A DNA stretch of 56,810 bases, from positions 1 to 56,810 of the forward strand of contig CAZWKE010000018.1 of assembly GCA_964634205.1 (NCBI GenBank), given 5' to 3'. The notes beneath the pieces were generated by a model that saw nothing but the letters and a program-made list of their open reading frames with translations, was not told the origin of the DNA and did not search any database. Of this stretch, positions 25,677-33,793 are shown piece by piece; within the stretch, counting starts at the first letter, position 1; every line of letters begins with the position of its first letter. The position numbers and the translations under genes were made by a program. Source of the DNA: JAFGGG01 sp964634205 (GTDB lineage Bacteria; Spirochaetota; Spirochaetia; SZUA-6; RPPD01).

Positions 25677-26663
25677 ATGAAATATCGTACCTTGGGGAAA
25701 ACCGGGTTTAACGTGTCGGAAATATCACTGGGAACATGGCAGGTGGGCGGCGGCTGGAGGGATGAGTTTAATGACCGAACCGCCGAACAAATCCTGGAGC
25801 ACGCGATCGAACGGGGAGTTAATTTTTTTGATACGGCGGATGTATACAGCAATGGTCTTTCCGAGCGCGCCGTGGCCAAAGTGGTCCGCGCACACGGTGA
25901 AAAACTTTATATCGCCACAAAATGCGGGAGGCGGATAAATCCGCATGTCTCGGAGGGATATACCCCGGGGGTACTGCGCGGCTTTGTGGAAGACAGCCTG
26001 AAAAACATGCGGACCGATTGCATCGACCTGATTCAACTGCACTGCCCTCCCACCGAAGTCTATTACCGGCCGGAGATATTCGGGCTTTTTGACACGTTGA
26101 AGAGCGAGGGGAAAATCCGCTTCCTGGGGGTGAGTGTGGAGAAGGTGGAAGAGGCACTCAAAGCCATCGAATACCCGAACGTGGCGAGCGTACAGATCAT
26201 TTTCAACATGTTTCGCCACCGTCCCGCCGAACTTTTTTTTGAGCAGGCAAAAAAACGTAATGTCGGCATTATCGTTCGGGTTCCCCTGGCCAGCGGCCTG
26301 TTAAGCGGAAAAATGAAGGCGGACACAACCTTTGCCCGCGATGATCATCGGAATTTCAACCGTCAGGGGGAGGCGTTTGATAAGGGCGAAACCTTTGCGG
26401 GGGTGGATTTTACGACCGGCCTTGCGGCGGTAGAGGAACTGAAGAAGCTTTTCCCCGGCGATTTCTCTTTGGCGTCCTGGGCATTGCGCTGGATATTGAT
26501 GTTCCCGGAGGTAAGCTGCGTGATTCCGGGGGCCTCCCGTACCGAGCAGGTGGAATGGAATGTCGCGGCGACCGATCTCCCCGCCTTAACAGCGGAACAG
26601 CTTGATGGGGTCAGGCGCATTTACAACACCTCGATAAAACCGCAGGTGCATCAACTTTGGTAG
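25677..26663 (+). CDS. Aldo/keto reductase
   Basis: The 328-residue (beta/alpha)8 NADPH-dependent reductase has the catalytic tetrad regions FFDTADVYSNG (Asp, Tyr), IATKCG (Lys) and DLIQLHC (His), plus the C-terminal cofactor segment SCVIPGASRTEQVEWN. Substrates of this family are small aldehydes, ketones or sugars, unknown here. It starts 18 bases after the kinase gene with a clear AAGGAGA ribosome site, so the two are co-transcribed. A second aldo/keto reductase is at 36986. Confidence 0.9.
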   Translation: MKYRTLGKTGFNVSEISLGTWQVGGGWRDEFNDRTAEQILEHAIERGVNFFDTADVYSNGLSERAVAKVVRAHGEKLYIATKCGRRINPHVSEGYTPGVLRGFVEDSLKNMRTDCIDLIQLHCPPTEVYYRPEIFGLFDTLKSEGKIRFLGVSVEKVEEALKAIEYPNVASVQIIFNMFRHRPAELFFEQAKKRNVGIIVRVPLASGLLSGKMKADTTFARDDHRNFNRQGEAFDKGETFAGVDFTTGLAAVEELKKLFPGDFSLASWALRWILMFPEVSCVIPGASRTEQVEWNVAATDLPALTAEQLDGVRRIYNTSIKPQVHQLW

Positions 26664-26692
26664 AAAAACCGCACACTGCGTGTGCAGTGCGG
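26664..26692 (-). terminator. Rho-independent terminator of the PilZ/glycosyltransferase operon
   Basis: On the minus strand a GC-rich stem (CCGC-ACTGC paired with GCAGT-GCGG across a 2-base bulge, loop ACAC) at 26692-26669 is followed by five Ts at 26668-26664. It lies 4 bases past the stop of the PilZ gene. Confidence 0.7.
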
Positions 26693-26696
26693 ATTG

Positions 26697-27701
26697 TTAT
26701 CCTTTGTCCTGCTCGGCCTGTTTTTCGATATTAATAAACCCCATGATCCGGTCCTGTATCGATTCGATCAGATGGCCGAAACGAATATGCAGGACCTCAC
26801 GGTTTCTTGATACACGAAGCACCTCCCCACTGATATCGAATTGCTGTCCGGTATTCTCATGAAAAAAAAGCCTCAAATCATCACCCTTGTTGTATTTTTT
26901 CTGCGGGTTTGCCACACTCATCCCGCCCGCGCTGATATCGATGATTGCGGATCCCAGCGGTTTTTCGGTTGAGCCTTCCTGCCGGATAAGAATGGGCAGC
27001 CTGATGTTTTTCCGGTAATACATCCTGCGCTGGATGGAGGTTACCGTATCCGAATGCTCAAGGAATATCTCGTTTTCCTTGACATTTTGGATTAACGTGG
27101 GGAAAGAAAGCACCCCCAGAGCGTTATGCAGGTAAAGCGTGGCTTCGCTGCCCAAAAAAGGCTCGGCGGGTTTCCCTTTGACTAAAAAAACCAGCGAATC
27201 CTTAAGCTGCCTTTCTATGATACCGGCAATACGTTGATTGCCGGGGAGCACCAGAAAGGCGGGCTTGCCCTGTGCGATCTCACGGGTGGTGCGGGGCAGG
27301 TGAAACGGATTATAGATATCAAAACCCAGTTTTTTCGTCAGCGGCAGCAGGACCTCATTTGAAACACGGGACGTTCTTTTCAACCGGTTCAGGCAGTAGT
27401 TGAAGGTATGCTGGTTAATAAACAACAGATACTTTTTTTCCGGGGTCTTTAAGAACACCGAAAGCGCGTCTATCAACTCTCTTTCTGCCTGGGTGACGGA
27501 AAATTCACGCAGGTACCGGACATACTTCTGATACAGCACCTTGGAGAGTTTTGTCCTGTCTACCAGGTACCTGATAAAAGAGGCCACGGCGTATATAAAA
27601 ATCAGGATAAAAAGTAACAGAATGAATAAAAAAATTTCCCGCGGTGTTTTTTGAAAACTATCGGCCACTCCTTGTAAAAACTCAGGAATATTCACCTTCA
27701 C
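26697..27701 (-). CDS. PilZ domain protein (c-di-GMP receptor), membrane-anchored
   Basis: The 334-residue protein has an N-terminal amphipathic helix and one membrane segment (about 22-43), then a middle YcgR-like region (about 60-220), then a PilZ domain (about 225-325). The c-di-GMP motif RxxxR is R230-R234 (RKNIR), and the D/NxSxxG motif is D255-G260 (DISAGG), so binding is likely. Its output could be motility or envelope control. It follows a glycosyltransferase gene with a 12-base gap, suggesting c-di-GMP control of a surface glycan. Confidence 0.85.
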   Translation of the reverse strand: MKVNIPEFLQGVADSFQKTPREIFLFILLLFILIFIYAVASFIRYLVDRTKLSKVLYQKYVRYLREFSVTQAERELIDALSVFLKTPEKKYLLFINQHTFNYCLNRLKRTSRVSNEVLLPLTKKLGFDIYNPFHLPRTTREIAQGKPAFLVLPGNQRIAGIIERQLKDSLVFLVKGKPAEPFLGSEATLYLHNALGVLSFPTLIQNVKENEIFLEHSDTVTSIQRRMYYRKNIRLPILIRQEGSTEKPLGSAIIDISAGGMSVANPQKKYNKGDDLRLFFHENTGQQFDISGEVLRVSRNREVLHIRFGHLIESIQDRIMGFINIEKQAEQDKG

Positions 27702-27713
27702 CCCGTTTCTTGT

Positions 27714-28541
27714 TTACATTTCTTTTCTGTTTTTCAAATAAGAAAGCTTCCGTACAAACCGGGAAAAAAAATTGGTAATAAACGCGGCAAACGACGGTTT
27801 AAGCTTCTGCCCTTCCGGCCTCTTCCCCGAAGCGGCGTAATTGTGCTGGAACTTCCCAAACTCGTACTCCACCTTTTCATCGGCCTTGCCCGTAAAAATA
27901 TGCAGCATGGCCGCCTTTATTATTTTATACAGTGACAGCACCAGACCTTCGTCATGCATCCGCCGTACGGAAAAATTAACATGGACCTCCCGCAGCACGG
28001 AAAACCTGCCGATACGCGCCGCCCGCAGGATATAATCATGATCTTCCGAAAGCCTGCGGGTTTCGTCGAACCCACCGATACTGTTGTGAAGCGCACGCGT
28101 GGCGAATATGCAGGCGCCGCTGCCCTGCGGTTTTATGCGCTGCATAACTTTCAAGTACACCGCATGGAATTTAAAAATAAGCGCATAGAAGAAATTCTTT
28201 TCGTTAAGCGGTTTCAATTGCGGGACGCAAATATCAAGATCCTTTTGCTGAACCTTTTTCACAACACGTGTGACGAATGTGGGCGGAAGCTCCTGATCAG
28301 CGTCTACAAAAAGGAAGTAACGGCCCCGGGCCACCTCGGCACCCCTGTTGCGGGCAACCGACGGAATACCGCCGTCTACCACCCGCGCACCATACTTTCG
28401 GGCCAGCGCACGGGTCTTATCACGAGAATGGTTATCGGCAACGATAACCTCGATATCTTTATAGGTCTGCTTCTTTACGGTCTCAAGCAGGTGGGTGATA
28501 AAATGCTCTTCGTTATATGCGGGAACAATAATACTTACCAT
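27714..28541 (-). CDS. Glycosyltransferase family 2
   Basis: The 275-residue protein has the GT-A fold of family 2: VSIIVPAYNEEHFI at the start, VIVADNHSRDKT, and FVDADQELP with the metal-binding DxD-like motif. The segment FDETRRLSEDHDYILRAARIG gives the catalytic-base-like ED. It makes a sugar bond from a nucleotide sugar to an acceptor, which cannot be named. It is the first gene of an operon with the PilZ protein. A tRNA-Cys promoter lies divergently in the short gap upstream. Confidence 0.9.
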   Translation of the reverse strand: MVSIIVPAYNEEHFITHLLETVKKQTYKDIEVIVADNHSRDKTRALARKYGARVVDGGIPSVARNRGAEVARGRYFLFVDADQELPPTFVTRVVKKVQQKDLDICVPQLKPLNEKNFFYALIFKFHAVYLKVMQRIKPQGSGACIFATRALHNSIGGFDETRRLSEDHDYILRAARIGRFSVLREVHVNFSVRRMHDEGLVLSLYKIIKAAMLHIFTGKADEKVEYEFGKFQHNYAASGKRPEGQKLKPSFAAFITNFFSRFVRKLSYLKNRKEM

Positions 28542-28547
28542 GGTTAC

Positions 28548-28576
28548 TGGACAAAACCCCCCTTATTTAATACTAT
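28548..28576 (+). promoter_or_regulatory. Promoter of tRNA-Cys
   Basis: TGGACA (28548-28553) and TACTAT (28571-28576) are 17 bp apart, giving a predicted start near 28583, eight bases before the tRNA. It overlaps the upstream region of the divergent glycosyltransferase gene. Confidence 0.55.
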
Positions 28577-28590
28577 AGGCACGTTGTTAA

Positions 28591-28662
28591 GGCGCCGTAC
28601 CCAAGTGGTAAGGGAGAGGTCTGCAAAACCTTTATGCACCGGTTCGAATCCGGTCGGCGCCT
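28591..28662 (+). tRNA. tRNA-Cys (anticodon GCA)
   Basis: The acceptor stem GGCGCCG (28591-28597) pairs perfectly with CGGCGCC (28655-28661), and the discriminator base is T, as in tRNA-Cys. The anticodon GCA is at 28623-28625 in loop CTGCAAA. The T arm is ACCGG-TTCGAAT-CCGGT (28638-28654). The 3' CCA is not encoded. The gene is 72 bases long and appears intact. Confidence 0.95.
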
Positions 28663-28690
28663 CTTCCCTTCTTTTAATATAATACACAAA

Positions 28691-29728
28691 TTATACTGTT
28701 TTATCACGTTTTTTAAAGACTCTTCGTAAAAAAAGGTTTACCAGCCCCAGGCCGATACTGACCGACTGCCCCATGCGTAAAAGCAGCGAGTACAACAGGC
28801 CGTCCGCACGCTGCATACCGAACAGAATGAAGAATATCACATAGATACCCTCAACCGGTCCCAGCCCCCCGGGTGTGGGATAGGGGATAAGGCTGAAAAT
28901 GAGTGACGAAAAATAAATAATAAATGCAAAAATAAGGATCATGGACGGGCTGTAACCTGTGGGATATAAAAAGGAAATAATATAATAACTCTGAAACACC
29001 TCAATCAGGCTGATAAGAAAGCCGATACCGCTGGCCAGGTAGAACGCCTTTTTTTCCTTGATAATGGTCGAGATATCGCTCTGGAACTCCTTTACCACCA
29101 ACATCACTTTCACCGCGAAGCGCGGACGGAATTTCAACACCGGACGCAGAATAATCCTGAAAAAATTATGAATAAAGGCCTTGTCCCGAAACAGCTTAAT
29201 CAGCAGAAACAGAAACAGGCTGACAAAAAAAACAATAAATACGGTTGAAATAAATATAACAAAGAACTCCGGTTTCAGGATGATGATCAGAAAAGCAAAG
29301 CCCATGATAATACAGGGCAGCTTGGTAAACAGTTCAATATATTTATCCAATACCACCGAAGCCAGGGCCTTTTTATAGGAAATGGTAGAATCGTTGAGCA
29401 CGGCCGCCCGCGCGGGTTCTCCCCCCAGGTATAAGGACGGCGTCAGGTAACTGATGGCAAACCCCGTCAACCGGGCGGTAAACAGCGTAAAAAAGGACTT
29501 TCTGGAGCCGGCCTGCCGCAGCAGCACCAGCCATTCCAGGCTTCCCACTCCGTGTTTGGCAAATTGGATTAAAATGAGACCGCAAAAGAACGGTATGGTG
29601 ATCCGTGAAATGGTATCGGCAAACTTATCGTAATCCTTGGCAATGATAAACCCAAAATACACAAACAGGGCGATGATCACCGCGAGTTCTACCAATATAA
29701 TAATAATCTTTCTGGTCTTACGATTCAT
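28691..29728 (-). CDS. Lysylphosphatidylglycerol synthase transmembrane-region family protein
   Basis: The 345-residue protein has about eight membrane helices and matches the flippase-like (UPF0104/AglD-type) family: NRKTRKIIIILVELAVII, GGEPARAAVLND, and LIPYPTPGGLGPVEGIY near the end. Full-length MprF enzymes add a soluble lysyl-transferase domain, which is absent here, so aminoacylation is not supported. Family members are thought to move lipids or lipid-linked sugars. It overlaps the upstream KamA-type gene by 4 bases (ATGA), so they are translationally coupled. Confidence 0.85.
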   Translation of the reverse strand: MNRKTRKIIIILVELAVIIALFVYFGFIIAKDYDKFADTISRITIPFFCGLILIQFAKHGVGSLEWLVLLRQAGSRKSFFTLFTARLTGFAISYLTPSLYLGGEPARAAVLNDSTISYKKALASVVLDKYIELFTKLPCIIMGFAFLIIILKPEFFVIFISTVFIVFFVSLFLFLLIKLFRDKAFIHNFFRIILRPVLKFRPRFAVKVMLVVKEFQSDISTIIKEKKAFYLASGIGFLISLIEVFQSYYIISFLYPTGYSPSMILIFAFIIYFSSLIFSLIPYPTPGGLGPVEGIYVIFFILFGMQRADGLLYSLLLRMGQSVSIGLGLVNLFLRRVFKKRDKTV

Positions 29729-30813
29729 TTCTCTGGTTTTTGATCTTCTCTGGGATATTTATATCGCTTTTTAGCATAATTTTCGATGATATAAAAGCCT
29801 TTTTCAAGTCTTTTTAAATTCGATTCCGTCAGTGTTACCTTGCCTCCCCCCCGCGGCAGGTCCACGGCATACATGGGACGGCATATGCCCGACACCATAC
29901 CGCAAAGCGTTTGCATAATCCGCACGCCCTGTGACAGTCCGGTGCGGAAGTGAGCCGTACCCTTTACCAGATCACCCTGAAACAGGTAGTAGGGTTTTAC
30001 CCTTTGCCCGACCAAAGCGGTGAACAGCCCGGCCAATATCCGTTCATGGTCATTGATCCCCTTTAACAGCACGGTCTGGTTTAATACGGGAATACCGGAA
30101 TCCAGCAGCAGTGCCAACGCCTGACAGGCCGCCGCGGTCATTTCTTTGGGATGGTTAAAGTGGGTGATAATCCACAACGGTTTGTACCGTCCCAGCAGCT
30201 TTACCAGAGCGGGGGTAATCCGCCGGGGGAGAACGGCAGGGGTTCTTGTCCCGATACGCAGCACCAGGCGGGGATTTTTAGCACGGATTAGGCCCAACAG
30301 GGTATTCAGCGTATCGTCCTCCAGCACCAGGGGGTCACCCCCCGTAAGCAGCAGTTCGGTTACCTCATCGTGATCTTCCAGGTACGCCGCGGCCTGTATT
30401 ATCTGTTTTTCATCAAGAACATCCATTTTTTTTCCCGTAAAATAGCGCCTGAAACAGAACCTGCAGTGGACCGCACACCGGTCCGTTACCTTGAGTGCGC
30501 ACCGGTCGGGGTAATGATGTATCAGCCCGGGAAGAACGGTGTATGCGGATTCATACAGGGGATCGCTGCTCTCATACGGCCGGTGAACGAACTCCAGGTC
30601 GGTGGGGACAACCTGCCGCCGAATCGGACAGTTCGGATCGAGGGGATCGGCCAGTGAGAGATAATACGGCGTAACGCTGAAAGACAACACCTGCCGGGCG
30701 ACCGGGGCAGCAAAAAAATTCCTCTCACTTTCGGAAAGGTGAAATCCGGCGGGAATATCCGCAACTGAGGTAAACCGGCGGGATAACTGTGTCCGCCATG
30801 AAGAATCTCTCAT
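29725..30813 (-). CDS. KamA-type radical SAM protein (lysine 2,3-aminomutase / EF-P lysine isomerase family)
   Basis: The 362-residue protein has the radical SAM motif in CAVHCRFCFRR and a GGDPL motif in LLLTGGDPLVLEDD. Near the C-terminus DLPRGGGKVTL carries the lysine that holds pyridoxal phosphate in lysine 2,3-aminomutases. These enzymes move the alpha-amino group of lysine to give beta-lysine; EpmB does it for translation factor EF-P. The length suits either EpmB or a short KamA. There is no epmA or efp gene beside it, so which lysine it uses is open. It precedes a flippase-like membrane gene with a 4-base overlap. Confidence 0.88.
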   Translation of the reverse strand: MRDSSWRTQLSRRFTSVADIPAGFHLSESERNFFAAPVARQVLSFSVTPYYLSLADPLDPNCPIRRQVVPTDLEFVHRPYESSDPLYESAYTVLPGLIHHYPDRCALKVTDRCAVHCRFCFRRYFTGKKMDVLDEKQIIQAAAYLEDHDEVTELLLTGGDPLVLEDDTLNTLLGLIRAKNPRLVLRIGTRTPAVLPRRITPALVKLLGRYKPLWIITHFNHPKEMTAAACQALALLLDSGIPVLNQTVLLKGINDHERILAGLFTALVGQRVKPYYLFQGDLVKGTAHFRTGLSQGVRIMQTLCGMVSGICRPMYAVDLPRGGGKVTLTESNLKRLEKGFYIIENYAKKRYKYPREDQKPEK

Positions 30814-30851
30814 ATCCGGATAAAACTACCATGGGAGCACAAATTACACAA

Positions 30852-30880
30852 TTGATTTTCACCTGAATTTCACATAAGAT
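30852..30880 (+). promoter_or_regulatory. Possible promoter of the SAM hydrolase gene
   Basis: TTGATT (30852-30857) and TAAGAT (30875-30880) are 17 bp apart. The predicted start (30887) lies about 10 bases before the ATG and would clip the GGAG at 30886-30889, so the exact start is uncertain. Confidence 0.35.
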
Positions 30881-30895
30881 GGAGTGGAGTTTGTT

Positions 30896-31690
30896 ATGAA
30901 ACGTTTTGTCTGCCTGTTGACCGATTTCGGCGTATCCGATGAGTACGCGGCAAGTATGAAGGGGGCACTGCTTCGTATCAGCCCCGGGGTGAATATTATC
31001 GACGTTACCCATGAGCTGCCGGCCCACGATATAATAAGCGCCGCCTACATGCTCTACAGTGTATGGGATTATTTTCCCCGGGGCACTGTTTTTGTCTGTG
31101 TTGTGGATCCCGGAGTGGGCGGGGAACGCAGGGAGATTGTTGCTTGCGGTGAAGGAAAGTACATCGTGTGCCCCGACAATGGGACACTCAGTCTGCTGCT
31201 GCGCAGGGGAGCCCGGCTTACCTGCTTCAGTATAAAAAGAAAAGCGGTGGAAAACATCAAGGGGAAAAGGATCAGCGCCACCTTTCACGGCAGGGACATT
31301 TTTGCCCCGGCTGCGGGACTTATCTGCAATAAAAAATTTGCCGCGATACGGCAGCAGGAGATCAATCCGTACATTATTCCGCAGGTTTTTACCGAAACAA
31401 CCGCCTCCCCTCACGCCATCAAGGGCAGAATTCTGCATATCGATCGTTTCGGTAACTGTATTTCCTCTATCCACCAAAGCGAATCGGCGAAAAACTCTTT
31501 TAGCGGGAAGGTCACGGTAGCGGCGCGTAATCTAACCATCAGTCCAATCAGCAGGACCTTCGCCGACGTTGCTCCGGGCCGCCGCCTGGCGTACTGGGGC
31601 AGTACGGGTTTCCTGGAGATAGGGATTCGCAACGGGAACGCGGCCGCCGCGTTGGGGATTGTGCAACTGGATGAGGTGGTCCTGCGGTGA
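30896..31690 (+). CDS. SAM hydroxide adenosyltransferase (DUF62 / SAM hydrolase family)
   Basis: The 264-residue protein belongs to the fluorinase/SAM hydrolase family, which cleaves S-adenosylmethionine with water to adenosine and methionine. Signatures are LTDFG at the start, IDVTHELPAHDI, VCVVDPGVGGERREI and CPDNGTLSLLLRRG. The ATG at 30896 has GGAG six bases upstream; a longer frame from 30884 is less likely. It is the first of a same-strand run with a peptidyl-prolyl isomerase and aroA, with no functional link apparent. Confidence 0.9.
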   Translation: MKRFVCLLTDFGVSDEYAASMKGALLRISPGVNIIDVTHELPAHDIISAAYMLYSVWDYFPRGTVFVCVVDPGVGGERREIVACGEGKYIVCPDNGTLSLLLRRGARLTCFSIKRKAVENIKGKRISATFHGRDIFAPAAGLICNKKFAAIRQQEINPYIIPQVFTETTASPHAIKGRILHIDRFGNCISSIHQSESAKNSFSGKVTVAARNLTISPISRTFADVAPGRRLAYWGSTGFLEIGIRNGNAAAALGIVQLDEVVLR

Positions 31691-31709
31691 TTCGTGGTCT
31701 GCTGCGTTA

Positions 31710-31738
31710 TTGACTTTTTCAGGCGTGAGGTCTATACA
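31710..31738 (+). promoter_or_regulatory. Promoter of the FKBP lipoprotein gene, transcript start at the ATG
   Basis: TTGACT (31710-31715) and TATACA (31733-31738) are 17 bp apart. The predicted first base, 31745, is the A of the ATG itself, so the message would be leaderless. Confidence 0.5.
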
Positions 31739-31744
31739 AATCAT

Positions 31745-32404
31745 ATGAAAAAAATTCTTTTGAGCGGTATTTGTTTTGCCTGTTTACTCTGGGTATCCTG
31801 TCAAAAGGAGCTTAACACCGAACAGAAGCGGATAAGCTACGGTATCGGATATAACCTCGGGCAGCAGTCCCGTTTTGATTATGAGCGGGGTAACCTTTCC
31901 ATCGACTATGAGATGGTGCTGCGCGGTTTCAGGGACGGGATCCTGGGCAAGGAGGCCTCTCTTCCGCGGGAGGAGCTGCAGCGCGAAATCGAGAATTTTG
32001 TGATGCAGGAGCAAGGCAAAATAAACAGCGAAAAAGGCCGGGCTTTTCTGGAACGCAACAAAACACAGCCGGGGGTGGTCCAGCTGCCGGACGGTATCCA
32101 GTATAAAATACTGAAAGCCGGCACCGGCCCGAAGCCGAAACTTACGGATACCGTGGTGTGTGATTACCTGGTACGATCGCTGGACGGCGAGGTGATCCAA
32201 AGCTCCTACGCACAGGGGGAACCGGTGGAATTTCGTGTTGACGGCGTAATCAGCGGTTGGACCGAGATACTTCAACTGATGCCGGTGGGTTCCAAGTGGG
32301 AGGTTGTCCTTCCCCCGGAGTTTGCCTACGGGCAGTCCGGTTCGGCGGAGATCGGTCCTTCCCAGACCCTTGTTTTTGAGATTGAGCTGTTAAAAATAAA
32401 ATAG
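31745..32404 (+). CDS. FKBP-type peptidyl-prolyl cis-trans isomerase lipoprotein
   Basis: The 219-residue protein is an FkpA/Mip-like folding helper. A signal sequence with the lipobox LLWVSC is followed by the FKBP N-terminal dimerisation helices (about 25-105, RISYGIGYNLGQQ...DYEMVLRGFRDG). The C-terminal FKBP domain has GVVQLPDGIQYKILKAGTGPKP, VISGWTEILQLMPVGSKWEVVLPPEFAYG and VFEIELL. It should act on the outside of the inner membrane or at the outer membrane. I start at ATG 31745; a longer frame from 31694 is through the promoter. aroA follows after 29 bases. Confidence 0.9.
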   Translation: MKKILLSGICFACLLWVSCQKELNTEQKRISYGIGYNLGQQSRFDYERGNLSIDYEMVLRGFRDGILGKEASLPREELQREIENFVMQEQGKINSEKGRAFLERNKTQPGVVQLPDGIQYKILKAGTGPKPKLTDTVVCDYLVRSLDGEVIQSSYAQGEPVEFRVDGVISGWTEILQLMPVGSKWEVVLPPEFAYGQSGSAEIGPSQTLVFEIELLKIK

Positions 32405-32433
32405 ATCGCGCTTATTATTCGGAGGGATACAAC

Positions 32434-33693
32434 ATGCAGGCAACCATCCGGCCGGCGACGGTACACGGGGAGGTACGCATCCCCACTTCAAAATCACATA
32501 CCATCAGGGCGCTTTTGATCGCGACCCTGGCCCGGGGCACGTCCCGTATTATTTACCCCCTTTCCTCGGCCGATACCCTCTCCTGCCTTTCCATTTGCGA
32601 ACAGCTGGGGGCGGTCATCAAAAAAAAAGATGCCGAATGGACGGTTACGGGCACCGGCGCCGAGCTGCAGATTCCGGCCGACATACTGAATGCCGGGAAT
32701 TCCGGCACCAGCCTGTATCTGGCGGCGGCTACGGCGGCGCTTATCCCCGGCTGGTCGGTGATGACCGGTGATGAGCAGGTCCGCAGGAGACCGGCCACGG
32801 AGCTGCTGCAGGCCCTGAATGACCTGGGCGCCAAGGCCTTCTCCACGCGGGATAACGGGTGCGCACCGCTGGTAATAAAGGGTGTCCTGCGGGGCGGAAC
32901 CACCCGAATCAAGTGCCCGACTTCGCAGTACCTCTCCGGGCTCCTGCTGAATACCCCGCTGGCACCGGGAAACACCGAAATAGAGGTAGTTGAGCTGAAC
33001 GAACAGCCCTACGTGCAGATGACCCTTGACTGGCTGGAGAGCCAGGGAATTGAATATGAACATGACAATATGTCGAGGTTTTCCATAAAGGGCGGGCAGT
33101 CCTACAAGGCGTTTACCAGGCAGATTCCCGGGGACTTTTCCTCCGCCACCTTCTTTCTCTGTGCCGCCGCCGTTACCGGTGCCGAGCTTACCCTCCTGGG
33201 TCTGGACATGAATGACTCCCAGGGAGACAAAGCGGTCGTGGGCATGCTGGAGCGTTTCGGCTGCCGGGTCGATATCGGAGAAAGCGGAATCACCATCCGG
33301 GGCCGGGGTCTGCAGGGACAGGAGTTTGACCTGAACAGCACTCCCGACGCACTGCCCGCCATGGCCGTCACCGCCTGTTTCGCCGAAGGCACAACCAGGC
33401 TGGTAAACGTTCCCCAGGCCCGCCTGAAAGAAACCGACAGAATAACCGTCATGTGCCGGGAGCTGGCCAAAATGGGGGCCCGGGTTGAGGAACTGCCCGA
33501 CGGTATGGTCATTCACGGCGGTCCTCTCAGCGGGACAAGCGTGGACAGCCATATGGACCACCGGGTGGCCATGGCCCTGGCCGTGGGTGCGCTGGGGGCC
33601 TCCGGCCCGACAATCATCAATGACGCGGAATGTGTGGACATCACCTTCCCGAATTTTTTTCCTCTGCTGGAATCGGTCTGTGCCCCCGGATAA
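32434..33693 (+). CDS. aroA: 3-phosphoshikimate 1-carboxyvinyltransferase (EPSP synthase)
   Basis: AroA transfers enolpyruvate from phosphoenolpyruvate to shikimate 3-phosphate in the pathway to chorismate and the aromatic amino acids. The 419-residue protein has the PSKSHTIRALLIA-type N-terminal segment, NAGNSGTSLYLAAA, SSATFFLCAAA, the LKETDRITVM motif and the C-terminal DHRVAMALAV segment with its Arg. GGAGGG is seven bases before the ATG. It is complete. The other shikimate genes are not in the window. Confidence 0.95.
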   Translation: MQATIRPATVHGEVRIPTSKSHTIRALLIATLARGTSRIIYPLSSADTLSCLSICEQLGAVIKKKDAEWTVTGTGAELQIPADILNAGNSGTSLYLAAATAALIPGWSVMTGDEQVRRRPATELLQALNDLGAKAFSTRDNGCAPLVIKGVLRGGTTRIKCPTSQYLSGLLLNTPLAPGNTEIEVVELNEQPYVQMTLDWLESQGIEYEHDNMSRFSIKGGQSYKAFTRQIPGDFSSATFFLCAAAVTGAELTLLGLDMNDSQGDKAVVGMLERFGCRVDIGESGITIRGRGLQGQEFDLNSTPDALPAMAVTACFAEGTTRLVNVPQARLKETDRITVMCRELAKMGARVEELPDGMVIHGGPLSGTSVDSHMDHRVAMALAVGALGASGPTIINDAECVDITFPNFFPLLESVCAPG

Positions 33694-33793
33694 TTTTGCG
33701 TACTTTCCGTTACCTTTTCATTTGTCCACCGTATATTATTGCAAACACGCGGGAACTCCCGCCTGAAAAATGAGAGTGAATGAGGAGGTTTAT

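Noticed and set aside
28691..29728. MprF lysyl-phosphatidylglycerol synthase
   Set aside because: Only the membrane flippase-like region is present and the soluble transferase domain is absent.
32494..33561. Long open frame of 355 codons antisense to aroA
   Set aside because: The sense strand encodes an intact AroA with all motifs, and the antisense product has no recognisable domain.
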